Of a stretch of 64,000 nucleotides of DNA, positions 16,485-25,653 are shown one piece after another. Where the stretch lies: assembly GCF_024055715.1 (NCBI RefSeq), contig NZ_JAMXMV010000014.1, forward strand, positions 141,202 through 205,201, read 5' to 3'. This DNA comes from Actinoallomurus soli. Its GTDB lineage: Bacteria; Actinomycetota; Actinomycetes; Streptosporangiales; Streptosporangiaceae. A model generated the notes under the pieces. That model did not search any database. It was not told the DNA's origin and was given only the letters and a program-made list of their open reading frames with translations. A program made the translations under genes and the position numbers. Each line of letters begins with the position of its first letter. Positions within the stretch are counted from its first letter, which is position 1.

Positions 16485-17406
16485 GGGCGGCCGCCTCTCG
16501 GTCGGTGAGGGCCAGGAACACGTCGTCGAGGGTCGGCCGGGTGTGCTGGATCGACAGGGGCTCGACGCCGGCCGCGTCCAGAGCTCGGGTGAGCTCGATG
16601 AGGATCCGGTCCCCGGGGGCGACGGTCAGCCGCAGGGTGCGCCCGGTGACGCGCACCTCCCGTACGGAGGCGAGACCGGCGAGCGCCGACCGGGCGTGCG
16701 GGACGTCCCCGGAGATCTCGAGGGTGACGACGTCTCCGCCCAGCCGGGCCTTCAGCTCCTCCGGCGACCCCTCCTCCACGACACGTCCCCGGTCGATGAT
16801 GAGGACGCGGTCGCACAGCGCGTCCGCCTCGTCGAGGTAGTGGGTGGTCAGGAAGACCGTCGTGCCGTGCCGGTCGCGGAGCCGCCGGACGTGGTCCCAC
16901 AGGGCGCTGCGGCTCTGCGGGTCCAGCCCGGTGGTCGGCTCGTCGAGGAAGACGACCGCAGGCCGGTGCACGACGCCGAGCGCGATGTCCAGGCGCCGTC
17001 TCTGCCCGCCCGACATCGATCCGATCGGGCGATCGGCGAGATCGAACTCGGCCAGGAGGTCGCGGGACCGGGCGGGCGCGTCCGGCGTGCGGTACAGCCG
17101 GGCCTGCAGCACCAGCTCCTGCAGGGCGGTGCAGGACGGGTTGGTACTGCCGCCCTGGGCGACGTAGCCGATCCGGCGCCGTACCCCGGCCGGGTCGGCG
17201 ATCAGGTCGTGCCCGGCGACGGTCGCGGTGCCGGCGGTGGGCCGCAGCAGGGTCGTGAGCATCCGGAGGGTCGTCGTCTTGCCCGCGCCGTTCGGCCCGA
17301 GGAATCCCACGATCTCTCCGGCCCGGACGGTCAGGTCGACGCCGCGTACGGCGTCCGCGCCGGCGAAGGATTTGGCGAGGCCACGCGCCTCGATGACGTG
17401 ATCCAT
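16474..17406 (-). CDS. ABC transporter ATP-binding protein (DrrA-like)
   Basis: The 310-residue protein contains Walker A GPNGAGKTTT (about residues 37-46), signature MSGGQRRRLDIA, Walker B VVFLDEPTTGLD and the H-loop TTHYLDEAD. A C-terminal region of about 80 residues is typical of the DrrA subfamily. It energises the DrrB-like permease encoded downstream. The upstream 63 bp to the divergent TetR gene contain two matching 15-bp dyads, so the pair is probably repressed by that TetR protein and induced by its drug ligand. Confidence 0.92.
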   Translation of the reverse strand: MDHVIEARGLAKSFAGADAVRGVDLTVRAGEIVGFLGPNGAGKTTTLRMLTTLLRPTAGTATVAGHDLIADPAGVRRRIGYVAQGGSTNPSCTALQELVLQARLYRTPDAPARSRDLLAEFDLADRPIGSMSGGQRRRLDIALGVVHRPAVVFLDEPTTGLDPQSRSALWDHVRRLRDRHGTTVFLTTHYLDEADALCDRVLIIDRGRVVEEGSPEELKARLGGDVVTLEISGDVPHARSALAGLASVREVRVTGRTLRLTVAPGDRILIELTRALDAAGVEPLSIQHTRPTLDDVFLALTDREAAARAA

Positions 17407-17427
17407 GGAAGTAGGCTAACCACATAA

Positions 17428-17459
17428 TTGGTGTCGCACCAAACTTTGAGTGACTCCAA
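17428..17459. promoter_or_regulatory. Twin 15-bp operator dyads between drrA-like and TetR genes
   Basis: TTGGTGTCGCACCAA (17428-17442) and TTTGAGTGACTCCAA (17445-17459) both fit the symmetric pattern TTKGWGTSRCWCMAA. Centres are 17 bp apart, as expected for two adjacent TetR dimers. Confidence 0.65.
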
Positions 17460-17469
17460 TCTGAGTACC

Positions 17470-18114
17470 ATGAATCCCATGGCGGAAGAGCTCGGGCTCC
17501 GGGAGCGCAAGAAGCGCGAGACGCGGCAGCGCATCGCCGACGTCGCCATGGGGCTGTTCATGCTGCGCGGCTTCGACCGCACCACGGTCGCCGACGTCGC
17601 CGAGGCCGCCGACGTGTCCGTCAACACGGTCTTCAACTACTTCAAGACGAAGGAGGACCTGTTCTTCGACCGGCAGGACTTCGCCGTCCAGGGGCTCGGC
17701 CGGGTCGTCACCTCCCGGCGTCCGGGGGAGTCGGTCGTGGAGGCGCTGCGCCGCGACTTCCACGAGGCCCTGGACGAGGGCGACTGGCGCTACGGCACCA
17801 ACAGCGGCGCGGACGACTTCTCCCGCCTGGTGCTCGAGAGCCCGTCACTGCGAGCGCGGATGCGTGAGATGGCCGACCTGCGCAGGGACCACCTCGCGCA
17901 GGTCCTGGCGGAGGAGACCGACGCCGACCCCGACGACCCCACCCCGCGGTTCGTCGCCGCGCAGGTCGTCGCGCTGATCCAGGCCGTCTCGATGGAGTAC
18001 CTCCGGCGCCGCCGCGCCGGCGGGAGCCACGCGGCGATCCTCCCCGCCGTGCGGACCGCCGTCGACCAGGCCTTCGACCTGCTGAGGTCCGGCATCGGAG
18101 ACTATCCCCGGTAG
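17470..18114 (+). CDS. TetR/AcrR family repressor of the DrrAB-like exporter
   Basis: The 214-residue protein has an N-terminal HTH (RETRQRIADVAMGLFMLRGF, then TVADVAEAADVSVNTVFNYF) at about residues 12-60, followed by a helical ligand domain. ATG 17470 is preferred, since an earlier in-frame GTG would lie inside the operator dyads; ATG 17479 is also possible. It is divergent from the ABC exporter operon and most likely represses both. Its 3' end overlaps the convergent second TetR gene by 13 bp. Confidence 0.9.
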   Translation: MNPMAEELGLRERKKRETRQRIADVAMGLFMLRGFDRTTVADVAEAADVSVNTVFNYFKTKEDLFFDRQDFAVQGLGRVVTSRRPGESVVEALRRDFHEALDEGDWRYGTNSGADDFSRLVLESPSLRARMREMADLRRDHLAQVLAEETDADPDDPTPRFVAAQVVALIQAVSMEYLRRRRAGGSHAAILPAVRTAVDQAFDLLRSGIGDYPR

Positions 18115-18713
18115 CCGAAGGCGCCCGCGCGGGCGGCCGCCAGGGCGGCGCCCGCGGCCCGGTCGGCGACTCCCGCGTCGACCGGCTCCCGGCTGACGAA
18201 CAGCCGGTAGTAGACCGGCGCCACCGCCGCCCGTACGACCTCGGCCGGGTCGGTGTCGGCCGGCAGCTCGCCGCGGGCGACGGCGCGGGTCACGATCCGG
18301 GCGGCCTGGTCGTGCCGGGAGGCGAAGAAGCCATGGAGCGCGGCCGCGGCGGCGGGATCCTGCAGGGCGGCGGCGACGAACGCGGTCGACACCGGCCCCT
18401 CGTCCGGATCGGTGAACCCGGTCACCACCAGGCGGGTGAGGGCCCGTAGATCCTCCTCCACGGAGCCGGTGTCGGGGATCGGCCAGGGCTCCTCGGCCGC
18501 CATCTCCAGCGCGTCGGCGATCAGGCCTTCGACCCCGCCCCAGCGCCGGTAGACGGTGGTCTTGTGCACCCCGGAGCGGGCGGCGACGCCCTCGACGGTC
18601 AGCGCGGCGTATCCCTTCTCGGCGAGCTCGCTCAGGGTGGCCGCCCGGACGGCGGCCCGGACGCGGGCGCTGCGGCCGCCGGGACGCAGCCCGTGCCCCT
18701 CGGTGCTCGTCAT
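18102..18713 (-). CDS. TetR/AcrR family regulator, next to ABC-F gene
   Basis: The 203-residue protein has an HTH at about residues 17-65 (RPGGRSARVRAAVRAATLSE, GVAARSGVHKTTVYRRWGG). The N terminus RPGGRSARV is shared almost exactly with the TetR protein at 56376, and the operators upstream of both share TAACGCAA-like half-sites, so the two are probably paralogues. It is divergent from the ABC-F gene, its likely target. The start ATG 18713 lies 42 bp from the operator dyad. Confidence 0.88.
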   Translation of the reverse strand: MTSTEGHGLRPGGRSARVRAAVRAATLSELAEKGYAALTVEGVAARSGVHKTTVYRRWGGVEGLIADALEMAAEEPWPIPDTGSVEEDLRALTRLVVTGFTDPDEGPVSTAFVAAALQDPAAAAALHGFFASRHDQAARIVTRAVARGELPADTDPAEVVRAAVAPVYYRLFVSREPVDAGVADRAAGAALAAARAGAFGYRG

Positions 18714-18755
18714 CGAATAATCCCTTGCCTTCGGAGGTGCCGACCTGTCATCATC

Positions 18756-18779
18756 TTAACGCAACCGAAGTTGCGATAA
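18756..18779. promoter_or_regulatory. TetR operator dyad upstream of ABC-F gene
   Basis: TTAACGCAAC and GTTGCGATAA form an inverted repeat (nine of ten positions) around CGAA, between the divergent TetR and ABC-F genes. The half-site resembles that of the palindrome at 58659. Confidence 0.6.
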
Positions 18780-18865
18780 GCTTGGTCAGTGAAGGAGAGC
18801 AGTCGCCATGGGCCTGACCCCGAGCACCGCGATGTCCCGTCCACGCCGTGTATCGGAGGTCCTCC

Positions 18866-20458
<1,593 letters not shown>

Positions 20459-20720
20459 CCGCCGGCGGGCCCTCGACGTGCCCGATGGTCGGGGCCGGTG
20501 GCCGGGGAGTGTTCAGACTCCGGCGTCGGGCACGTCCTGGCGCTCCGCGGCCACCGTGCGCAGCTCCTCATCGTGATGCCGTACGGATGGAGGGAACGGT
20601 ACGCGAGACGCTGAGCACGGCGAGCGGCACTCGCCCTGTCGCCGGGCCGCGCCATCACGGCCCTAACTTACTTTGTAAAGGCGGGGGCCATGAAGTTATG
20701 ATCCACGACGGAGGTGCGAC
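20459..20720. other. Gap between ABC-F and N-acetyltransferase genes
   Basis: No complete gene is visible. On the minus strand a short frame ending at 20513 reads like a protein C terminus (RHHDEELRTVAAERQDVPDAGV) and may be a gene remnant. The right part carries TTACTTTGTAA at 20668-20678 (see below), the likely promoter region for the acetyltransferase. Confidence 0.4.
20668..20678. promoter_or_regulatory. TTAC-TTT-GTAA dyad upstream of the N-acetyltransferase gene
   Basis: An 11-bp dyad followed by AGGC lies 42 bp before the ATG of the acetyltransferase gene. The same element occurs at 6367-6377 and at 23609-23619. It has the look of an HxlR/MarR-type operator; an HxlR gene lies nearby at 21932. 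Confidence 0.45.
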
Positions 20721-21641
20721 ATGAGCCGTCTCGGCGTATCCGCGTATCTCCGAAGGCTCGGCCTCACCGACCCCGGCCCGCCGAGTGTCACCGCCCTGCG
20801 CGTCCTGCACGCCGCCCAGGTCGAGCGTGTCGCCTATGAGGCACTCGACGTGCAACTCGGCCGGCTCACCTCGATCGACCCGTACGAGTCCGCGGCGCGG
20901 ATCACGGCGGGCCGCGGCGGTTACTGCTACCACCTGAACGGTGCGTTCGCCCTCCTGCTCGGCGCGCTGGGCTACGAGGTGACATGGCACCGGGCGGGGG
21001 TGCAGGGTCGGCGGGCCGCGACGCCGCCGGGTCCGGCACTGGCCAACCACCTGGCGCTGACCGTACGCGGTTTGGCGGCGGAGGACTGCCCCTCGGGCGT
21101 CTGGCTCGTGGACGCCGGTCTGGGCGATGGACTGCACGAGCCGCTGCCCCTGAGCGAGGGTGAACACGTCCAGGGGCCGTTCCGCTTTCGTCTGCGGCGT
21201 TCAGCGGCCGCACCCGGAGGGTGGCGGCTCGACCACGATCCCCGTGGCGCCTTCACCGGCGTGGATTTCGGCATGGGGCCCGCCGTGGTGGGGGAGTTCC
21301 TCGACCGGCATCGGCACCTGTCCACGTCGCCGGAGTCGGGGTACGTGCGGACCTGCACGGTCATGCGCCGGGACGCCGGCGGCGCCGATGTGCTCACCGG
21401 GTGCGTGCTGCGACGCATCGGCAGCGGTCCGGACCGGAAGGAGGTCCTGGAGTCCAAGAGCGCGTGGTACGCCGTTCTCGCCGACCTGTTCGGGCTGACG
21501 CTCACCGATCTCGACGACGCCGACCGAGAGGTCCTGTGGGCACGTGTCCGCGGGGCCCACGAGGCCTGGTCCGCCGACCGCGGCGGATCCATGCTTCAGG
21601 TGGGCGAGGTCTCCGGGCCTCGGCCGGATGCCGGAGACTAG
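20721..21641 (+). CDS. nat: Arylamine N-acetyltransferase
   Basis: The 306-residue enzyme has the Cys-His-Asp triad of the NAT family: Cys69 in RGGYCYHLN, His110 in ALANHLALTV and Asp131 in VWLVDAGLGD. It transfers acetyl or similar acyl groups from coenzyme A to arylamines, hydrazines or amide-forming precursors. The length is slightly above the usual 275-280. ATG 20721 follows GGAGGTG. A TTAC-N3-GTAA dyad sits upstream. NAT homologues also close macrolactams in ansamycin pathways, but no polyketide genes are near, so a detoxification role is more likely. Confidence 0.92.
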   Translation: MSRLGVSAYLRRLGLTDPGPPSVTALRVLHAAQVERVAYEALDVQLGRLTSIDPYESAARITAGRGGYCYHLNGAFALLLGALGYEVTWHRAGVQGRRAATPPGPALANHLALTVRGLAAEDCPSGVWLVDAGLGDGLHEPLPLSEGEHVQGPFRFRLRRSAAAPGGWRLDHDPRGAFTGVDFGMGPAVVGEFLDRHRHLSTSPESGYVRTCTVMRRDAGGADVLTGCVLRRIGSGPDRKEVLESKSAWYAVLADLFGLTLTDLDDADREVLWARVRGAHEAWSADRGGSMLQVGEVSGPRPDAGD

Positions 21642-21931
21642 TTGCCCGGATCCTGGTTTCGGCCGCCCTGATGGCTCTGCGCGGCCCGGCGTCGAGCCGA
21701 GTGAGAGTCAGCCGACGACGGTGTGGACCGGCCCGGTGGCCACACGGACGTGCGTCGTCAAGGGCGGAGAACCAGCTTCCCCCGTACGGCGAGCGAGCAG
21801 GTCCTCATGCGGGTCCCGGGCCTGTGCCAGGTCGCATGCGGTGACGCGGGCGAGCAAGGAGTGGGGCCCTGGGAATCAGAGCTCCGCGGCCGGGCGCGCC
21901 GGTACGCGGGTCTGGGTCGGGCCGTCCGGTC
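21642..21931. other. Gap before HxlR gene with possible gene remnant
   Basis: No intact gene. On the minus strand, about 21780-21875, a frame reads FPGPHSLLARVTACDLAQAR and continues to a run ending RRTG. A shifted frame directly after reads RGKLVLRP then stop, like the C terminus of a zinc-type or quinone oxidoreductase. This looks like the decayed 3' end of a divergent oxidoreductase gene. Confidence 0.35.
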
Positions 21932-22231
21932 ATGGCCGCGCTCGATCTGCTCGGACGGCGCTGGACGATGCGCATCCTGTGGGAACTGAGCCAGGCACCG
22001 GCAGAGACACCGACGGGCTTCCGCGAACTGCGGCGCCGCTGCGAGCGCATGTCCTCCAGCGTGCTCAGCACCCGCCTCGCCGAGCCGGCCGACGCCCGCC
22101 TGCTCACCCCGCCCGGCGACGGCTACCACCTCACATCGCCCGGCCGGGACCTCGGCGAGGCGCTGAGTCCGCTGGACACCTGGAGCCGACGCTGGGCAAG
22201 GGAAATGGACACCGCCACAACCCAGGGGTGA
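21932..22231 (+). CDS. HxlR family winged-helix regulator, possibly N-truncated
   Basis: The 99-residue protein contains the HxlR core: ALDLLGRRWTMRILWELSQA, FRELRRRCERMSSSVLSTRL, then a wing LLTPPGDGYHLTSPGRDLGE. The N terminus begins directly at the conserved helix, eight to twelve residues shorter than usual and without the typical CPVAR segment. No Shine-Dalgarno sequence is visible before ATG 21932, so the gene may be trimmed or start at an unrecognised codon. It lies in a poorly organised stretch. It could recognise the TTAC-N3-GTAA elements found nearby; this is inference. Confidence 0.75.
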   Translation: MAALDLLGRRWTMRILWELSQAPAETPTGFRELRRRCERMSSSVLSTRLAEPADARLLTPPGDGYHLTSPGRDLGEALSPLDTWSRRWAREMDTATTQG

Positions 22232-22713
22232 TGCGTTCGCGGCGCGGCTGGTGCGACCACGCGTCGAAGCCGAGTGGCGGGGCTCACCCCAGGGGAGGCG
22301 GCTCGATGACCGCGCCGAGCCGCTCACTGCCTGCCGGGATCGGCGATCCTCGCCGGCCGCCGAGCCGATGCTCTACCCCCACGCCCTCAGACGCCATGTG
22401 ACGCAGGGGCTGCCACCGGAATACGGCAGAAACGGACCGCGGCCTGTCGCTCGCCGTGGTGCTCGTGGTGAATCGCCACCGCCTTCACGGGCGCGGGGCG
22501 CCGGGACGGCGGCTCGCCTCCGTGCCACGCCGGGTGTGCGCCCGGCACTGGTTGCCTTCGGGGAGGCCGGCTGTGGGGGCCGAATACATGCACCCCTTCC
22601 GGCGCGTCACGGTGCAGAACCGTGCTGTGAGACGTGCGGGGTCCGCCGGCCGTGTGAGATGTCCCGCTCCCATCGTCGTGGCGTTGGCGGTCTGAGGAGG
22701 TGACCATGTACTG
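22232..22713. other. 480-bp stretch without recognisable gene
   Basis: No frame on either strand gives a recognisable protein, and third-position GC bias is irregular. It is probably decayed coding DNA. At its right end AGGAGG is followed by ATG TAC TGA (22706-22714), a two-codon mini-frame whose stop overlaps the methyltransferase start. Confidence 0.4.
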
Positions 22714-23619
22714 ATGACCTCCTCGCCCCGCCCGCCGCACGTCGGTGGCCGACCGGACCCGACAGGCAGGACTAACGCGCTCGGTGGAGAGCCCGCTCCC
22801 GCCCGCGGATACCTGCTGGACAACGCGCGCGCCGAGGCGGGCGAGCGATTCGTTTGGCTGGCCGAGCTGTTCGACGGTGTGACGCGGGCGCACTTCGATC
22901 GACTGGGGGTCGGGGCGGGCTCGCGCTGCTGGGAGGTGGGGGCCGGTGGCCGCAGTATCCCGGAGGCGCTCGCGGCGGCCGTCGGTCCGACCGGGTACGT
23001 GCTGGCCACGGACATCGACCCGTCGTGGCTGAAGGCAGGTGGCGGGTATGAGGTGCGCCGGCACGACGTCGCCGCTGATCCGCCCCCGGAGCCGGGGACG
23101 TTCGATCTGGTGCACGCCCGGCTCGTGCTGGTCCATGTACCCGACCGGGCTCAGGCGTTGGCCACGATGGCGGCGGCGCTGCGGCCCGGCGGCTGGCTGC
23201 TGGTCGAGGACGCCGATACCGCTCTGCAGCCACTGGCATGCCTGGACGACAGCGAATCGGCGCGGCGGGCCAATCGGCTGCGCGATGCGGTCCGGGAGCT
23301 GCTGACGCGCCGCGGCGCGGACCTGCGCTACGGCCGGACACTGCCGCGGGCACTGCGTGAGGCCGGCCTGGCAGATGTCGCCGCGGCGGGCTCTTTCCCA
23401 GTCGGCGGGCCGGCCTGCGACCGGCTGGAGGCGGCGACCATCCGGCACGTGCGCGGCGAGCTGCTCGCGGCCGGCCTTACCGACGACGCCGAGATCGATG
23501 CGCACTTGGCCGCCATCCACGCGGGCGAACTCGACCTGACACTCGCGCCGCTGATCTCGGCCTGGGGACGTCGTCCAGCCGAGCGCTCGTCGGCACTCAG
23601 TAGCAATCTTACTATGTAA
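22714..23619 (+). CDS. Class I SAM-dependent methyltransferase
   Basis: The 301-residue protein has the Rossmann motif I CWEVGAGGRSIPEALA (about residues 72-87), motif II LATDIDPSWL and a later LRPGGWLLVEDAD strand, followed by a helical C-terminal part. The acceptor is unknown. Its start overlaps the stop of a two-codon mini-frame (TGATG), with the Shine-Dalgarno better placed for the mini-frame. The last residues SSALSSNLTM are encoded by AT-richer DNA containing TTACTATGTAA, so the natural 3' end may have been replaced by a promoter-like fragment. Confidence 0.82.
   Translation: MTSSPRPPHVGGRPDPTGRTNALGGEPAPARGYLLDNARAEAGERFVWLAELFDGVTRAHFDRLGVGAGSRCWEVGAGGRSIPEALAAAVGPTGYVLATDIDPSWLKAGGGYEVRRHDVAADPPPEPGTFDLVHARLVLVHVPDRAQALATMAAALRPGGWLLVEDADTALQPLACLDDSESARRANRLRDAVRELLTRRGADLRYGRTLPRALREAGLADVAAAGSFPVGGPACDRLEAATIRHVRGELLAAGLTDDAEIDAHLAAIHAGELDLTLAPLISAWGRRPAERSSALSSNLTM
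23609..23619. promoter_or_regulatory. Third TTAC-N3-GTAA element, at the methyltransferase stop
   Basis: TTACTATGTAA followed by AGGCC coincides with the stop codon of the methyltransferase gene. Downstream 23620-23690 is AT-rich, contains an ATGAAC/GTTCAT dyad and separates two convergent genes. Confidence 0.4.
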
Positions 23620-23696
23620 AGGCCGTCGATAGTTGCAAAACTCAAAAATCATGAACAACCAACAAGTTCATCAGTATGAGGACCCGGCCTCGGCGG

Positions 23697-24293
23697 TCAG
23701 CCCTTCTGTGACGAGCGAGGGTCCAGGACTCTGGTGATGAAGCTCGCCAGTTGCGCCCGCATTCTTTCGCGCGGCACGCATGCTTGACCGGCCAGGTGCT
23801 CGACGAGGTCGGCTCGGGTGGCGGCGAGCAGGGCATGGGCGGTGAAGTCGCTGTCGGTCAGACCGGGAATCTGCTCCAGCATGGCTTGGAGCAGGCTGTG
23901 CCATCGCTCGTAATGCTCTGCCTGGTAAGGGCTGGCGCTCCCCGTTTCCTCCAGGGCCAGTGCGAGGCGGCGATTGTCGAGTTTGAAGCACAGGAAGGCG
24001 TCGAGCAGGGCGGGTATGCGCTGAAGCGGCGGGGTGGGGGGCCCCAGCGGTGGCGGGCCCGTTTCGACGGCGTCCATGATCGGTTCGAGCCGTGCCTCGT
24101 ACAGGGCGCGGATCAGCCCGGTGCGGTCACCGAAGGCGCGGAAGAGCGTTCCTTTCCCGACGCCGGCCGCTGCCGCGACGTCGGCCATGGTGACGTCCTC
24201 GGGGCTCTCGCAGCGAGCGAAGAGGGTGTCGGCTGCCGCCAAGACGGCCATCCGGTTACGGACGGCGTCCTTGCGAGGTTTGCGCTCGGGCAC
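23697..24293 (-). CDS. TetR/AcrR family repressor of the SnoaL-NmrA-hydrolase operon
   Basis: The 198-residue protein has an HTH at about residues 10-60 (RNRMAVLAAADTLFARCESP, VAAAAGVGKGTLFRAFGDR) and a TetR C-terminal helical domain. GTG 24293 is preceded by GGAGG at eight bases. It diverges from a three-gene operon starting at 24383, and two strong palindromes lie in the 89-bp gap, so autorepression and repression of that operon are very likely. The inducer is probably the operon's substrate. Confidence 0.9.
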   Translation of the reverse strand: MPERKPRKDAVRNRMAVLAAADTLFARCESPEDVTMADVAAAAGVGKGTLFRAFGDRTGLIRALYEARLEPIMDAVETGPPPLGPPTPPLQRIPALLDAFLCFKLDNRRLALALEETGSASPYQAEHYERWHSLLQAMLEQIPGLTDSDFTAHALLAATRADLVEHLAGQACVPRERMRAQLASFITRVLDPRSSQKG

Positions 24294-24316
24294 GCGGATT
24301 CCTCCAGTTGCGATCC

Positions 24317-24359
24317 GGACCCTGGGTCCGTATCGTGAGTTTCCGGACCCAGGGTCCGG
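24317..24359. promoter_or_regulatory. Twin palindromic operators CGGACCC-N-GGGTCCG
   Basis: CGGACCCTGGGTCCG at 24317-24331 and CGGACCCAGGGTCCG at 24345-24359 are perfect odd palindromes differing only at the centre. The second extends to 19 bp (24343-24361). Centres are 28 bp apart between the divergent TetR and SnoaL genes. Confidence 0.8.
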
Positions 24360-24382
24360 ATTTTACGAGATGGAGGATACCC

Positions 24383-24808
24383 ATGTCCGCACACACCTCT
24401 CCAGCGGATCTGTACCGCCACAGCCTGCGGCTGCTGCTGGACAAGGACATTCCCGGCTGGGTCGGCCTGTGGGCCGAGGACGGAATCATGGAGTTCCCCT
24501 TCGCCCCCCAGGGCTGGCCCGAGCGGCTGGAGGGCAAGGAGGCCATCGCCGCCTACATGCGCGACTACCCCGACCACATCGACCTGCACGACTTTCCCGA
24601 CCTGCGGATCCACCAGACCACCGACCCGGAGACCATCGTGGTCGAGATGCGCGGTGTCGGCCGCCTGGTGGAGACCGGGGCGCCTTACGACATGACCTAC
24701 ATCGCCGTCGTGACCGTTCAGGACGGACGCATCACGTCCTACCGCGACTACTGGAACCCCCTCGCCGTCCTGCAGCCCGGCGCCGACTTCACCGAGAGCA
24801 CCCGATGA
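24383..24808 (+). CDS. SnoaL-like (NTF2 fold) protein
   Basis: The 141-residue protein has an NTF2-like fold (SADLYRHSLRLLLD-type first helix, GLWAEDGIMEFPFAP, YRDYWNPLAV at the end). ATG 24383 follows GGAGG at six bases, just downstream of the twin operators. Such proteins are small isomerases, cyclases or dehydratases. It is the first gene of an operon and its stop overlaps the next start (ATGA), so it is co-translated with the NmrA-like reductase. The exact reaction is unknown. Confidence 0.82.
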   Translation: MSAHTSPADLYRHSLRLLLDKDIPGWVGLWAEDGIMEFPFAPQGWPERLEGKEAIAAYMRDYPDHIDLHDFPDLRIHQTTDPETIVVEMRGVGRLVETGAPYDMTYIAVVTVQDGRITSYRDYWNPLAVLQPGADFTESTR

Positions 24809-25653
24809 GCACGACCGGGACCACTTTGGTCATCGGCGCCACCGGCAACACCGGCGGCCGCACCGCCGCGCGGCTTGTAGCCGCCGGCCACCGGGTCAAG
24901 GCGGCCAGCCGTCACGCCGCCCCCGTCCCCGGCGCGGAGCCGGTCCGCTTCGACTGGTACGACCCCGCCACCCACGGCGCTGCCCTCGACGGAGTCGACC
25001 GCGTCTACCTCATACCGCCCCTGGGCGAGTCCGACCCGGCGGCGGTCATGCTGCCCTTCCTCCAGCGGGCCCGCACCGCGGGCGTACACCGCGCGGTGCT
25101 CCTCAGTTCCTCGGCCATACCCGAGGACGGCCCGGCGGTGGGGGCGGTGCACCGGGCCCTTCCCGGCCTGTTCGAGCAGTGGGCGGTGCTGCGGCCCTCC
25201 TGGTTCATGCAGAACTTCACCGGCACGCACATCCACGCCCTCAGCATCCGTGAAGACGGCACCATCTGGACCGCCACGGGCGACGGCCGTGTCGGCTTCG
25301 TCGATGCCGAGGACATCGCGGCTGTCGCCGTCCATGCCCTGACCGGCGAAGACGCCCCCAACACCGACCTCGTCCTCACCGGACCAGAGGCGCTGAGGTA
25401 CGACGACATCGCCGCGATCATCACCGAGGTCACCGGTCGGCCCGTGGTCCACCGCCATCTGTCCTACGAGCAGATGCGCGATCGCTTCGCGGCGCTTATG
25501 CCGCCGGAGTTCGCCGCGATCTTGGCCGGCATGGACCGTGCCATCGCCGCGGGCTCCGAAGACCGCACCACCGACACCGTCCAGCGCGTCACCGGTCGGC
25601 CCCCGCGCGCCTTCCGTGCCCTCCTTGAGAAGGAGATGCCGTGGAGCAGCTGA
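24805..25653 (+). CDS. NmrA-like NAD(P)-binding protein
   Basis: The 282-residue protein has an N-terminal dinucleotide-binding motif GATGNTGGRTAARL (residues 11-24) and the atypical short-chain dehydrogenase fold of the NmrA/QorB group (VLRPSWFMQNF, VDAEDIAAVAVHAL). Family members are redox sensors or quinone/aldehyde reductases. It overlaps the SnoaL gene by four bases and the hydrolase gene by 13 bases, so all three are made together. A role as a reductase within a small catabolic pathway is inferred from that. Confidence 0.85.
   Translation: MSTTGTTLVIGATGNTGGRTAARLVAAGHRVKAASRHAAPVPGAEPVRFDWYDPATHGAALDGVDRVYLIPPLGESDPAAVMLPFLQRARTAGVHRAVLLSSSAIPEDGPAVGAVHRALPGLFEQWAVLRPSWFMQNFTGTHIHALSIREDGTIWTATGDGRVGFVDAEDIAAVAVHALTGEDAPNTDLVLTGPEALRYDDIAAIITEVTGRPVVHRHLSYEQMRDRFAALMPPEFAAILAGMDRAIAAGSEDRTTDTVQRVTGRPPRAFRALLEKEMPWSS

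Noticed and set aside
20513..20640. Possible protein C terminus on the minus strand (RHHDEELRTVAAERQ)
   Set aside because: It reads like coding DNA but is too short and lacks a start or a recognised family; mentioned only as a possible relic.
20721..21641. Ansamycin-type amide synthase
   Set aside because: The NAT triad fits, but no polyketide or AHBA genes are present in the window.
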